Below, in pieces: positions 35,578 through 45,099 of a stretch of 64,000 bases of DNA. The notes below the pieces were generated by a model. That model did not search any database and was not told the DNA's origin. It saw nothing but the letters and a program-made list of their open reading frames with translations. Source of the stretch: Parolsenella massiliensis (GTDB lineage Bacteria; Actinomycetota; Coriobacteriia; Coriobacteriales; Atopobiaceae); the NCBI RefSeq assembly GCF_900143685.1, contig NZ_LT671675.1:1543985-1607984 (forward strand), given 5' to 3'. Made by a program: the position numbers and the translations under genes. The number at the start of each line of letters is the position of its first letter. Position 1 is the stretch's first letter.

Positions 35578-35667
35578 GCTTCGTAACGAAACGTAACCGA
35601 AACAAGGGGATGAAACTTACCCGCGGATTACCTTCGTGGCAGGTTCGATGGCACGGCGCGTCGAAGG

Positions 35668-36690
35668 CTATCCCAGGCGCCTCACGCTGTGCTTGAGCAC
35701 GAGCTTGGGGTCGAGCACGATCTCATCGGGGCCGCCGAGCTCGCCGGTCTCGGACTCCGCGATGCGCCTGAACAGCAGGTCGAGCGCCGCCTGGGAGAGC
35801 TCGGGCACGTTCTGCTCGATGGAGGTGAGCGCCGGCTCGAACAGCACGTCCGCGGCCGAGTTGTCGTAGCTCACTACCGAATAGTCCCTGGGAACGCGCA
35901 GGTCATGGGCGTAGAGGCGCTTCAGCAGGCCAAGCGCGATGTTGTCCGAGCTCGCAAAGACCGCCGTGGCGTCGGTCTGTAGCAGGCGCGCGGCCGCCTC
36001 GTAGGCACTCGCGATGTAGTAGTCGCTGCCCAAGACGTAGTCGGCGCGCACGGGGATGCCCCGCTCGCCCAGCGCGCGCACGTAGCCGTCGAGACGCTCG
36101 CGGCCGGTGTTCGAGCGCGGGTTCACGATGCAGGCGATCCTCTCGTGGCCCTGGTCAAGCAGGTGGCGCGTGGCGAGGTAGCCGCCCAGCTCGTTGTTGA
36201 AGCGCACCTTGTCGCAGAACAGCCCCTCGATGAAGCGGTCGACCATGACGAAGGGCGTGGGCAGGTGCGAGAGGTCGGCGAGGAGCTGCTCGTCGGTGGC
36301 GAACTCGTCGGAGACAACGATGAGCAGGCCGTCGACGCCGCGGTTGATGAGCAGGCGAACGAGCTTGGCGTCGTTCTCGGGGCTGTCATCGGAGTTGGTG
36401 ATGATGAGTGCATAACCGCGCTCACGGCACTTGAGCTCGATGTTCTTTGCCAGCGAGGCAAAGAAGCGGCTCTCGATGTTGGGGATGATGAGGCCGATGG
36501 TGTTCGTGTGCTGCATGACGAGGCTGCGCGCGATCTGGTTGGGGACGTAGCCCTTGCGCCGCGCGGCCTCCAAGATCTTGCGGCGACTCGCCTCCGAGAC
36601 CTTGCAGGGGCGGTCGTTGAGCACGAGCGAGACCGACGTCACGGAGAGGCCCACCTCACGCGCGATGTCCTTGAGCGTGACCTTCGCCAC
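35668..36690 (-). CDS. LacI-family transcriptional regulator
   Basis: 340 aa from a GTG at 36690 with a GGGAGGGGAGG site. N-terminal LacI HTH (VTLKDIAREVGLSVTSVSLV, hinge YVPNQIARSLVMQ) precedes a periplasmic-binding-protein-like sensor (about 60-335: IGLIIPNIESRFFASLAKNI, TAVFASSDNIALGLL). The DNA-binding helix and hinge are intact. It lies upstream of xfp in the same direction with CpG-centred palindromes in between, so xfp is the likely target. The ligand is unknown; the SDDSPENDAKLVRLLINRGV stretch is typical of sugar-responsive members. Confidence 0.9.
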   Translation of the reverse strand: MAKVTLKDIAREVGLSVTSVSLVLNDRPCKVSEASRRKILEAARRKGYVPNQIARSLVMQHTNTIGLIIPNIESRFFASLAKNIELKCRERGYALIITNSDDSPENDAKLVRLLINRGVDGLLIVVSDEFATDEQLLADLSHLPTPFVMVDRFIEGLFCDKVRFNNELGGYLATRHLLDQGHERIACIVNPRSNTGRERLDGYVRALGERGIPVRADYVLGSDYYIASAYEAAARLLQTDATAVFASSDNIALGLLKRLYAHDLRVPRDYSVVSYDNSAADVLFEPALTSIEQNVPELSQAALDLLFRRIAESETGELGGPDEIVLDPKLVLKHSVRRLG

Positions 36691-36868
36691 GGCGCCTCCC
36701 CTCCCGTCTCGATTGATTGCCCAGACATCGTAACCCGCACGATGGTGCGCGGCCATGCGAGACGGCGGGATTGCCCAGGAGCTGCGAGTGTTGCGCAACG
36801 GCACAGGAGTCAATGCCGTATCCTTAGCATCAGCTGAAGCGCAGCGACGGCATGACCAAGGAGGAGCC

Positions 36869-37925
36869 ATGTTTTGTAGGAAGTGCGGCACGAAGAATGC
36901 CGATGGAGCCAAGTTCTGCATAAACTGCGGCGCCGAGCTCGCAAGCCCCCAGCCCGCCCCGCAGCCGGGAGCACCCGTGCCCCCTCATCCTCCCCTCGAG
37001 AATCTCGTCGCGTTTTGTTTTCTGCAAGGGCCGCGCGACCCCGAGTACCCCCCCCCCTCTTTTGCCCGGCGGCGTCAGTGTTGAAAAAGAGCCCCCCCCG
37101 CAGCCGGGAGCACCCGTGCCCCCTCAGGCCACCGTTCCTCAGGCCGCCCCCGTGCCGCCCGCCGGCGCACCCGCCGCTCCGCAGGGCATGCCGCAGTCGT
37201 CCTACCAGCAGCCCTACGGCGCAAGCCCGCAGCCCGTCTGCCAGCAGCCGGTCCCCGCAAAGAAGAGCAAGGCGCCCATCATCATCGGCGCCGTCGTGGC
37301 CGTCTTCGCCATCCTCGCCGTGGTGGCGTTCGTCGTGATGCCCGTGCTCAACCGCGGCCCGTGGACCGGTTCCATGACGCTCGACGGCGTCTCGGCCTCC
37401 TATAACCACGAGTTCGGCATCAAGACCGACGGCAAGACCATGACGATCTATGACCAGGACGACGTTGTCACCGGCACCATCAAGAGCACGACCGAGCAGG
37501 ACGACCAGACCGTCTACAAGGTGGGCGACGTGAGCTGGGGCAGCTGGGGCGGCAGCAGCTTCTCTGCCAGCAGCGTCACCGACAAGACGCTGACCGTCAT
37601 GGTGCCCAAGCAGGCAAGCGCCGCCAAGCCCTACGGCCGCTGGACCATGCTCGTCACCGCAACCGACACCGCAGACGATGACTGCCCGCTCTACGTTCGC
37701 AGCACCACGCTTGAGCTCGACGAGGACGGCACGGGCTACTACGAGTTTGGCAGCGAGTGGGGCAAGAGCCACAGCGACGTCGACGTGGCCGACCCCACCT
37801 CCCCCTCCTACGACCCGGCCAGCTCCGGCTGGAAGAAGCCGCTCACCGCAGACGGCTCCAACGGCTCGTATGACGTCGCATTCGACGGCGACACGTTTGA
37901 CCTCACGTTCACCGACGGCAAGTAG
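36869..37925 (+). pseudogene. Zinc-ribbon membrane protein gene disrupted by a 139-bp direct-repeat insertion
   Basis: An ATG at 36869 (AAGGAGGAGCC site) opens a zinc ribbon MFCRKCGTKNADGAKFCINC-GAEL and a Pro-rich linker, but this frame stops at 37084. The rest of the protein is intact in another frame to 37925: Pro/Gln-rich linker, one membrane helix (KAPIIIGAVVAVFAILAVVA) and an extracytoplasmic beta-rich domain. A 36-bp segment (36952-36987) is repeated at 37091-37126 with one mismatch, around 103 bp of unrelated sequence. Removing one repeat plus the intervening DNA (139 bp) joins the two frames exactly. Either a real insertion/duplication or an assembly error; C10 and C8 runs are present. 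Confidence 0.75.
36952..37126. repeat. 36-bp direct repeat flanking a 103-bp insertion
   Basis: Copies at 36952-36987 and 37091-37126 (35 of 36 identical). The 103 bp between contains CGAGAatcTCG, a run of ten Cs (37048-37057) and CTCTTTT/AAAAGAG arms. It disrupts the zinc-ribbon gene. Confidence 0.85.
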
Positions 37926-37950
37926 CTAACCAATCGCATTGGCACGAAAA

Positions 37951-37991
37951 GCCGCCCGCCTGTCACGCGACAGACGGGCGGCCCTCTTTTT
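37951..37991. terminator. Bidirectional terminator between convergent zinc-ribbon genes
   Basis: GCCGCCCGCCTGTC-acgc-GACAGACGGGCGGC followed by CCTCTTTTT on the plus strand and by TTTTCG on the minus strand, serving both converging genes. Confidence 0.9.
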
Positions 37992-38008
37992 GCGCCATGC
38001 GAGAAGAG

Positions 38009-38833
38009 CTACGAGAGACGGGTGCCGCAGCCCATGCAGAAGGCGTCACCAGGCTCGTAGGGCGTGCCGCAGTTGGGGCACACGTTCGCGGCGGGCTCGG
38101 AAGCCGGCGCGGCAACGGGCTCGGCAACGGGCTCGGGCTCGGGGGCAGGCTCCGGCTCCGCGACAGGCTCAGGGGCCACGGCGGACTCAGGGGCCGCGGC
38201 AGGCTCGGGCTCGGGCTCAAAAGCGGGAGCAACGACCGGCTCGACAATCTCCTCGGCCACGGGCTCGGGAGCAACCGCAGGCGCGGGCGCCACGACGGGC
38301 TCGGGGGCCGCAGCCGCAGCGAGGTTATACCCGCAACTCATGCAGAAGGCGTCGCCCGCGTTGACGGGAGCGCCGCACTGCGGGCACGTGGCCCCGCCGG
38401 CAACGGGGGCAGGAGCGGCAGCAGCCTGCTGCTGGGCCGAGAGGGCGGCCGTGATGTCTGCCATCGACTTGCCACAGCCGCTGCAGAACAGGTCGGTCGT
38501 CATGACGTGGGAGCCACAGAAGGGACAAACGTAGTAGGAGTTGGCGGCCGTCGCGGCGGCAGACTCGGCCTCGATGCGCTCGATCTCTGCCTGGTAGCCG
38601 GCGCGCTCCGCGTCACACGCGGCGATGCCGTCATAGAGGGCCTCGCGACCGGCGCGCAGGGTGGCGTCGTCCTTCGTGACCTCATACAGGCTGGCGCCAA
38701 GCTGGGCGGCGAGCGCCTGGCGACGCTTGAGCGCCTCGCTCATCTGGGCCTTGAGCTTCATCGTCGAGGTTGCGCGGTTCGTGGCGGCAACGCCACGGTT
38801 GACCGATGACTGAAGACTGTCGAGAAAACCCAT
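38009..38833 (-). CDS. Cytosolic multi-zinc-ribbon coiled-coil protein
   Basis: 274 aa. Residues 1-90 are alpha-helical with coiled-coil character (SVNRGVAATNRATSTMKLKA). Three zinc ribbons follow: CPFCGSHVM...FCSGCG (about 103-120), CPQCGAPVNAGDAFCMSCG (about 150-168) and CPNCGTPYEPGDAFCMGCG at the C-terminus. They are separated by Ala/Pro/Glu repeats (PEPVAEPEPAPEPEP). No catalytic domain. Such proteins are frequent in Coriobacteriia and Firmicutes; function unknown, probably scaffolding. No signal peptide. Confidence 0.75.
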   Translation of the reverse strand: MGFLDSLQSSVNRGVAATNRATSTMKLKAQMSEALKRRQALAAQLGASLYEVTKDDATLRAGREALYDGIAACDAERAGYQAEIERIEAESAAATAANSYYVCPFCGSHVMTTDLFCSGCGKSMADITAALSAQQQAAAAPAPVAGGATCPQCGAPVNAGDAFCMSCGYNLAAAAAPEPVVAPAPAVAPEPVAEEIVEPVVAPAFEPEPEPAAAPESAVAPEPVAEPEPAPEPEPVAEPVAAPASEPAANVCPNCGTPYEPGDAFCMGCGTRLS

Positions 38834-38925
38834 GAGTTCCTCCTAAGCGAGCTTGATGCAATAAAACACATGGTAGCGCAAGCAACGGACACAGGCTCCG
38901 CCCCAATCGGCGCGCCAGCCGCGCC

Positions 38926-40593
38926 CTAGCCCCAAAACAGCGCGCACAGGCCCTTGCCCGAGGCAACCCACGCCGGATAGCGGTGCTCAAACCAGACGGT
39001 GAGCGCGCCCATGAGCGCCGTGGCCACATTGTTGGCAACGGGAAGCACCCATCCTGCGAACGCGTTGCCAAGCAGCGCCGTCCACAACGCGATGAGCAGG
39101 TACAGCACGCCCCATGCCGAGGCCAGGATGCGGTTCGTCCGCATGAAGATGGGATTCGCGAGGGCGTCTTCGCCACCGTAACCGTACTTGACGTAGGCCG
39201 CGCACAATGGCTCGCGCGTGGGCACAGATCCCAACCACAGCAGGCCAAAGGCCGCATAGCTCGCAACATAGAGCAGGCCGGTGGCGCCCGACACGACCAT
39301 GGCCACCGAGAGCGCCCCCACCACGCCCAGCGAGATTCGGTCATAGAGACACAGCTCGTGGCGCGCCATCGCAAGCGGCAGCAGCGCGCACACGGCAAGA
39401 GACACGACAGGGCCCACGGCTGCGTCCACGCCCACGGCCACCCACAGCACGATCCAGGCAACGAGCATCGTCACCATCGAGGGCGGCCTGAGGCCAGCGC
39501 CGGACCCAGGTGCGGGCGCAGCTTCGCCCACTGGCGCATCGGCCGCATCCGCGCCTCCCGTCCCTGCCGCGCCGAACACGCTATCCCAGCTCATCATGAG
39601 GCCGAAGTCTCCCTCAACCGCATAGAGCCGCCTGCCAAGGGCCTCGTCGCCGCGTATCTCGCCGCGCGCGATGGCGCGCCACACGTCCCAGGGCGTGTCA
39701 ACGATGGTCGTGGGCTCAACGAACCCCTCGGTGAGCACACGGCTCCCCTCGCGGCCGAGCACGACCTGACAGCGGACACCCCGGTCGCGATAGCGCATCT
39801 CGAGCACGCGATCATGCCCATCCCAGGTCGAGGGATCATAGAGGGCTGCCATCTGCCGCGTGAGGGAGACGGCCTCGTCCTCGCGTTCGCCGTTCTCGTC
39901 CACGCCCCAGCTCGCGTCCGCCATGCGCTCGAACGTCTCGCGCGCGAAGAGTGGCTCGCGAAGCTTCTCCCTCGTGTCGGCGGAGATGCCGCCCGCGGCA
40001 TACTCGGCGCCGGCCCGTTCCACAAGGGCGAGATAGGCATCGGCGCGCGAGGAGAGCTCGGGAACGGAGAACAGCTCGCCCTGGCCGCAGAAGATGGCGT
40101 CCCAGACGCCGGCACCCGGCCAGTGGTCAAGTGCGCGAGCCACGGCGTCGTAGTTGTTCTCGGCAGTGTAGAAGCCGCAGGTGGAGATGGCCACATAGCG
40201 CGTGCGTGCCATCTCGGGGTAGCGCAGCGGATGGGCGCCGCTACCCGCGGCAGCGGAGTCGTCTGCCATGAAGGGCAGGCTCGTGGGAAGCTGACGGTCG
40301 ATCATGGTCTTGAGCGGACCGGGCACGTTGAAGTAGTAGAGCGGAAAGCTCAGCACCACGAGGTCGGCGGCGCGCTCGAGCTCGATGACGCGCGCCATGT
40401 CATCACGGATGCAGCAGGTACCCGGCGTGGCCTTCCAGCAGGCGAAGCAGCCGCGACATGGCTCGATGCGCAGGTCGCACAGGTCCACGCGCTCGAGCTC
40501 AACCTCGCCCAGGCCGCGCACGAACGCCTCGGCCAGCTTGAGCGAGTTGCTACGGGAGCCGCGCGGGCTCGCGTTGATCAGCAGGGTCCTCAT
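38926..40593 (-). CDS. Flavodoxin-like NAD(P)H oxidoreductase / SCP2-like / membrane fusion protein
   Basis: 555 aa. Residues 1-200 are an NADPH-dependent FMN reductase-like fold: LLINASPRGSRSNSLKLAEA (phosphate loop), CRGCFACWKATPGTC (two Cys pairs) and SFPLYYFNVPGPLKTMIDR. A middle section (about 245-345) with SRQ-MAALYDPSTW, VLGREGSRVLTEGFVEP, PWDVWRAIARGEIRG and YAVEGDFGLMM resembles an SCP2 sterol/lipid-carrier domain. The C-terminal 180 residues contain about five or six membrane helices. This domain order is unusual; a membrane-bound quinone or lipid-substrate reductase is a possible role (inference). Confidence 0.7.
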   Translation of the reverse strand: MRTLLINASPRGSRSNSLKLAEAFVRGLGEVELERVDLCDLRIEPCRGCFACWKATPGTCCIRDDMARVIELERAADLVVLSFPLYYFNVPGPLKTMIDRQLPTSLPFMADDSAAAGSGAHPLRYPEMARTRYVAISTCGFYTAENNYDAVARALDHWPGAGVWDAIFCGQGELFSVPELSSRADAYLALVERAGAEYAAGGISADTREKLREPLFARETFERMADASWGVDENGEREDEAVSLTRQMAALYDPSTWDGHDRVLEMRYRDRGVRCQVVLGREGSRVLTEGFVEPTTIVDTPWDVWRAIARGEIRGDEALGRRLYAVEGDFGLMMSWDSVFGAAGTGGADAADAPVGEAAPAPGSGAGLRPPSMVTMLVAWIVLWVAVGVDAAVGPVVSLAVCALLPLAMARHELCLYDRISLGVVGALSVAMVVSGATGLLYVASYAAFGLLWLGSVPTREPLCAAYVKYGYGGEDALANPIFMRTNRILASAWGVLYLLIALWTALLGNAFAGWVLPVANNVATALMGALTVWFEHRYPAWVASGKGLCALFWG

Positions 40594-40719
40594 CGCACGT
40601 CCCTTCGCCAGCGTGTGTCAGCTGGCCACAGTATCGCAGACCACGTCATCCATGGCCGCGCGCAAGGGCCCCGCACCCGACCAGGGGTGGCCGGCCATAC
40701 GCAGCCGAACGCCAAGGAC

Positions 40720-41484
40720 CTACACGCGGGCAAGCCAGGGGCGGCCCGCAAGGCGCCTCACGAGCGCGTTGCGCGTAAAGGCGGGAAGCGCTCCCGGCGC
40801 CAGGCGCAGGCTCACCGAGCACTGCACCCCATACACATCCGTGCCCGAGAAGAACACGCGGGGTGGGATGTCAGGGTTGAGCAACTCGCGTATCTCGCGC
40901 GCAGCGTCCAGGATCTCTCCCTCCACCACAGCCAGGTCCGCGCCATGCGCAGCCACAAGGCTCACCTCGCACAGGGACTCCGTCTCCAGGGTGAGGTGCT
41001 CGAGCGCCGTCTTGTTGAGCACGGAGTTGGGAATGACCTGCTCGTCTCCCAGGCGGTTGCGCACGGTGGTGGCACGCCAGCTGACGTCGGTGACCTCGCC
41101 CACGAAGCCCGCCACGTCCACGAGGTCGCCCGGCTTCACGACGCGCCCCACCATGAGGCTGAGGCCGCCGATGAGGTTGGAGATGGTGTCCTGCAGGCCA
41201 AGCGACAGCGCCAGGGACGTGACGCCCAGCGCCGTGACGAACGCCGTGGGCTCGATGCCAAACACCGGCTGCAGCACCGAGAGGACCGCAAGGGCCCACA
41301 CCAGGCCGCGGCCGATGTTCACGAAGATGCTCGCGCTGGGAACGTCCGTGGCGTCGAGGGCACGGCGCAGGGCGCGGGCGAGCGCATGCGAGGCCAGCGC
41401 CGCCAACAGCAGCGCGATCGCGAGAAACGCGACCCTGCGCGCAAAGTCTGGCAGCGTGAGCCCAAGGATGAGAACGTCGTCCAC
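40720..41484 (-). CDS. mscS: Small-conductance mechanosensitive channel (MscS family)
   Basis: 254 aa from a GTG at 41484. The GAGGGG ribosome site lies in the last codons of pcrA (gap 4 nt), so the genes are co-transcribed. Three membrane helices: about 8-30, 52-72, and the pore helix TALGVTSLALSLGLQDTISN followed by LIGGL (TM3). The beta-domain signature GRVVKPGDLVDVAGFVGEV and RNRLGDEQVIPNSVL follow. The channel opens on hypo-osmotic shock. The C-terminal cytoplasmic domain is of normal size. Confidence 0.9.
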   Translation of the reverse strand: MDDVLILGLTLPDFARRVAFLAIALLLAALASHALARALRRALDATDVPSASIFVNIGRGLVWALAVLSVLQPVFGIEPTAFVTALGVTSLALSLGLQDTISNLIGGLSLMVGRVVKPGDLVDVAGFVGEVTDVSWRATTVRNRLGDEQVIPNSVLNKTALEHLTLETESLCEVSLVAAHGADLAVVEGEILDAAREIRELLNPDIPPRVFFSGTDVYGVQCSVSLRLAPGALPAFTRNALVRRLAGRPWLARV

Positions 41485-41488
41485 GGCG

Positions 41489-44209
41489 CTACCCCTCGAC
41501 TTTCACGATGGGGGCAAAGCCCTTCATGAGCTTCTTGACCTTGCCCGTGCGCGTGAACTTGACCTCGATGACGTCTCCCGTGGCAGACAGCACCACGCCC
41601 GGACCGAACGTCTTGTGCGAGACGTGGTCGCCCTTCGCGAAGCCCTCCTGGGCCTTCGCGGCGTCGCGACGGATACCGCCGGCGGGGTTGCTCGCAAACG
41701 GGTCCGCCTCGCGCGTGCGCACGTGGCCCGAGCCAATCACGCGGCCTTCGCCCACGGCGGGGGCGGAGCCAAACGTACGCGGCCCCGAGACGCCGCGGCC
41801 GGCAAGCGCGGACAGCGGTAGGCCCTGGCCAGACGGCACGCTCGAGCCGCGGCCCGACCCAGACGCACCCGCGCGAAACGTCACGCCGCCAAAGCGCTCC
41901 TGGGCGTTGCCGCCGGCAGAGCGCGTGGCCGAGCCAAAGACGGCGCCGCCATACGCCTGCGTGCCGCTGCCATACGTGCCCCTGCGGTCTCCGCGCTTCT
42001 CCCAGCCAACGCCCGAGAAGCCCTCCGAGCCCACGCCCACGAGCTGGATGTCCTCGTCGGGAATCTCGCGCAGGAAGCGGCTCGGCGGGTTTGCCGTCGT
42101 GGTGCCGTACGTACGGCGCGTCGCGGCGTAGGTGAGGAACAGCTGGCGCTCGGCTCGCGTGATGGCGACGTAGGCCAGGCGGCGCTCCTCCTCCACACCG
42201 GTCGGGTCGTCCTCATGACCCTGATGGGGGAAGATTCCCTCCTCCATGCCGGCGACGAACACGACGGGGAACTCCAGGCCCTTCGCCGAGTGCACCGTCA
42301 TCATCGTCACGGCGCTCGTGGAGCCCGCGAGCGCGTCCAGGTCACTGCGCAGGGCGAGCCACTCCATGAACGCGGGGAGCTTCTCGGCGGCCACGGTGAC
42401 GCCCTCGTCGACGGGCTGCGCGGGCCCGACCGGCAGGCCCACCTCGCCCGGCGCGGCGTCAAGCGCCCCGGCCTCGCGCAGCTGCGCCAGGCTCTCGAGC
42501 GTCTCGGCCACGTCGTCGTGCGTCTCGTCGAACTCCTGGGCCACGCCGAGGAACTCTCGGATGTTCTCGATGCGACCGTCCGCCTCGACGGCGTGCTCGG
42601 CCTCGAGGGCAGCGATGAGGCCGGCGTCGTCCACGATGGACTCGACGACGCGCGCAAGCTCGCCGCTCTTTGCGCGGGCACGCTCGATGACGCTCGTGAA
42701 CTGGCCCAGGGCGTTTCTCACCTTGGCCGTGAGCAGGCCCTCCTCGGCCACGCATGCCTGGCACGCGGCCAGAAATGGTATGCCGTGCGTGAGCGCGTAG
42801 CTCTGGATCTTCGCCACGCTCGTGGAGCCAATGCCGCGGCGGGGCGTGTTCACGACACGCAGGGCGCTCACGTCATCCGACGGGTTCACGACGAGCTTGA
42901 GGTAGGCCATGACATCGCGAATCTCCGCGCGGTCGAAGAAGCGCGTGCCACCCACGATCTTGTAGGGGACGCCGGCGCGCAGCAGCATGTCCTCGAGGAT
43001 GCGGCTCTGCGCGTTCGTGCGGTAGAAGACGGCCATGTCGTCATAGCTCGTGCCCGTCTCGTGGATCTTCTCGATCTGGGCACCGATCCAGCGGCCCTCG
43101 TCTCGCTCGTCGCTTGCCTGGTAGGCCTGGACGAGCTCGCCGTCTCCGCGGCTGGTGTACAGGCGCTTGGCCTTGCGGCGGCTGTTATTGGCCACCACGG
43201 CGTTCGCGGCGTTCAGGATGTGGCCCGTGGAGCGGTAGTTCTCCTCGAGCTTCACGACCTTGGCATCGGGGTAGTCCTTCTCGAAGTCGAGGATGTTCTG
43301 GATGTCCGCGCCTCGCCAGCTGTAGATCGACTGGTCGTCGTCGCCCACGACCATGAGGTTGCGGCGCGCGGCGGCGAGCATGTTCGTGATCTCGTACTGG
43401 ACGTGGTTCGTGTCCTGGTACTCGTCCACGCTGATCTGGACGAAGCGGCGCTGGTACTTCTCGAGCACGTCGGGGTGGTCCCGCAGCAGCTTGTGGGCGT
43501 TGATGAGCAGGTCGTCGAAGTCCATGGCGTTCGCGCGCTCGAGGCGCACCTGCAGCTCGCGGTAGACGCGAGCGGCGGCCGTGAGAGGTGGGGTGTTCGC
43601 GAGGCCCTCGAACTCGTCCGGCAAGACGAGCGCGTTCTTGGCGCTCGAGATGCGCGAGCGGATGCCGTTGATGGGGAACTGCTTGGGCTCGATGCCCAGG
43701 TCGCTCATGATCGACTTCACGAGGCGCTTGGAGTCGTCATCGTCATAGATGGTGAAGTTGGGGCGGAATCCCAGCTTGTCCGCGTCCTCGCGCAGGATGC
43801 GCACGCACATGGCGTGGAAGGTGCACACCCACATGCCGCGCGTGCCGCCGGGCAAGAGGGCGCCCAGACGCTCGCGCATCTCGGCCGCGGCCTTGTTCGT
43901 GAACGTGATGGCGAGCACCTGCCAGGGACGAACGCCCTCGTCGGCGATCATGTGGGCGATGCGGTACGTGAGCACGCGCGTCTTGCCCGAGCCGGCGCCG
44001 GCGAGCACGAGCAGCGGGCCGTGCGTGCACTCGGCCGCCTCGCGCTGGGCGGGGTTGAGGCCCGAGAGGTCGATCGTGGCCACGGGCGGCACGTAGGCGG
44101 GACGCGCGGACACGGACGGTGCGGACGTGGCGCCAGGCGCCACCCCCTGCGTGGCGAATATGGGCAGCGTGAGGTCTGCGGCGGTCCTTCTGTTCGTTCC
44201 CTGCGTCAT
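41489..44209 (-). CDS. pcrA: ATP-dependent DNA helicase PcrA/UvrD
   Basis: 906 aa from an ATG at 44209 (GGGAGA site); longer upstream starts would cover a terminator. SF1A helicase acting 3'-5' in repair and replication. It has an N-terminal extension of about 45 aa, the Q motif NPAQREAA, Walker A LAGAGSGKTRVL, motif Ia ITFTNKAA, motif II DEYQD, motif III GDDDQSIYSWRGA, motif IV EENYRS, motif V VHSAKGLEF and motif VI AYVAITRA. A Gly/Arg-rich linker leads to a C-terminal SH3-like module (GDHVSHKTFGPGVVLSATGD) that contacts RNA polymerase in PcrA. Followed at 4 nt by mscS. Confidence 0.95.
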   Translation of the reverse strand: MTQGTNRRTAADLTLPIFATQGVAPGATSAPSVSARPAYVPPVATIDLSGLNPAQREAAECTHGPLLVLAGAGSGKTRVLTYRIAHMIADEGVRPWQVLAITFTNKAAAEMRERLGALLPGGTRGMWVCTFHAMCVRILREDADKLGFRPNFTIYDDDDSKRLVKSIMSDLGIEPKQFPINGIRSRISSAKNALVLPDEFEGLANTPPLTAAARVYRELQVRLERANAMDFDDLLINAHKLLRDHPDVLEKYQRRFVQISVDEYQDTNHVQYEITNMLAAARRNLMVVGDDDQSIYSWRGADIQNILDFEKDYPDAKVVKLEENYRSTGHILNAANAVVANNSRRKAKRLYTSRGDGELVQAYQASDERDEGRWIGAQIEKIHETGTSYDDMAVFYRTNAQSRILEDMLLRAGVPYKIVGGTRFFDRAEIRDVMAYLKLVVNPSDDVSALRVVNTPRRGIGSTSVAKIQSYALTHGIPFLAACQACVAEEGLLTAKVRNALGQFTSVIERARAKSGELARVVESIVDDAGLIAALEAEHAVEADGRIENIREFLGVAQEFDETHDDVAETLESLAQLREAGALDAAPGEVGLPVGPAQPVDEGVTVAAEKLPAFMEWLALRSDLDALAGSTSAVTMMTVHSAKGLEFPVVFVAGMEEGIFPHQGHEDDPTGVEEERRLAYVAITRAERQLFLTYAATRRTYGTTTANPPSRFLREIPDEDIQLVGVGSEGFSGVGWEKRGDRRGTYGSGTQAYGGAVFGSATRSAGGNAQERFGGVTFRAGASGSGRGSSVPSGQGLPLSALAGRGVSGPRTFGSAPAVGEGRVIGSGHVRTREADPFASNPAGGIRRDAAKAQEGFAKGDHVSHKTFGPGVVLSATGDVIEVKFTRTGKVKKLMKGFAPIVKVEG

Positions 44210-44345
44210 GCGCGCGTCTCCCGTGTCCGCGGCGGCCCGGCCGCCCCTCGTCACCAATGCGGGGCCCAAAGGCCGAGCCCCAAATCTGAGCCCTACCAGT
44301 CTAGCCGCCATCCCGGACAAGAAGTCCGCGCCACCGTGGCGAACA

Positions 44346-44370
44346 GAAAAGGGGCGCACGCCGACGCCCC
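44346..44370 (-). terminator. Terminator downstream of the zinc-ribbon membrane protein gene
   Basis: On the minus strand GGGGCG-tcggcgtg-CGCCCC is followed by TTTTCTG, about 45 bp after the stop at 44415. Confidence 0.7.
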
Positions 44371-44414
44371 GCAAGGGGGCCGGCGCGCGCCCGGCACAAA
44401 GTCTGTGACCAGTC

Positions 44415-44978
44415 CTACTTCTTCGCGAGCGAGGCGATGCCCAGCGCCGCGAGCGCGAGGCCCGCGAGGAGGTAGAGGTAGAAGCCAATCTCGAGCGTGG
44501 CGTACGAGCCGGCGTCTCCTATGGCCTGGTTCTGCCACAGCAGCAGAAAGCCGATCGTGAGCACGCCGGACACGATGCCGCCAATGGCGCCCGCACGACC
44601 GGGCAGCAGCGCCAAGACAAGCGCGAGCACGCCGATGGCGAGGAACAGGAAGTTCTCGCCCTGGCCGTCCATGTCAAAGCCCATGACCTGGGTGCCCGCG
44701 GCCATCTGCATCGGGCTCATCGACGCGCTGATGCCAAACGCGCCAAACGAGACAATCGGCAGGAAGAACGCGATGATCGCCACGGCGGCGGCCACGATGC
44801 GGCCGATCTTGAGGACGTCGGTGCCGGGCGTGGCCTTCACCGGCGCGACATAGGGCGAGGCCACGGGCTGCGTCGCGGGCACCGCGGCAGGGGCCGGGGC
44901 CTGGCCGAGCTGGGAGCCGCACTTGGGGCAGAACTTCGAGCCGTCTGGAATCTGGTTTCCGCAGTTGGGACAGAACAT
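44415..44978 (-). CDS. Zinc-ribbon membrane protein
   Basis: 187 aa; AAGGAGG precedes the ATG. N-terminal zinc ribbon MFCPNCGNQIPDGSKFCPKC-G, a Pro/Ala linker, then four hydrophobic helices (about 60-80, 108-128, 130-150, 160-182). No enzymatic motif. Such 'zinc ribbon + helices' proteins are common in Coriobacteriia and the family role is unknown; it is the third zinc-ribbon protein within 8 kb. Confidence 0.8.
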   Translation of the reverse strand: MFCPNCGNQIPDGSKFCPKCGSQLGQAPAPAAVPATQPVASPYVAPVKATPGTDVLKIGRIVAAAVAIIAFFLPIVSFGAFGISASMSPMQMAAGTQVMGFDMDGQGENFLFLAIGVLALVLALLPGRAGAIGGIVSGVLTIGFLLLWQNQAIGDAGSYATLEIGFYLYLLAGLALAALGIASLAKK

Positions 44979-45099
44979 GGTCGTCCTCCTTGGGTTGCAT
45001 CGTCAGGGCGGCATCGCTGCCGTCAAGGCCCAGTGTAGACCAATAGAGGGGACAGCAATTCCCCCGTGGCGCCTCGGCTACGCGTCGAGGCGGCGGGAC

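Noticed and set aside
36755-37084. Upstream extension of the zinc-ribbon frame to 36755
   Set aside because: No ribosome site; the ATG at 36869 has AAGGAGGAG and starts with the conserved MFC.
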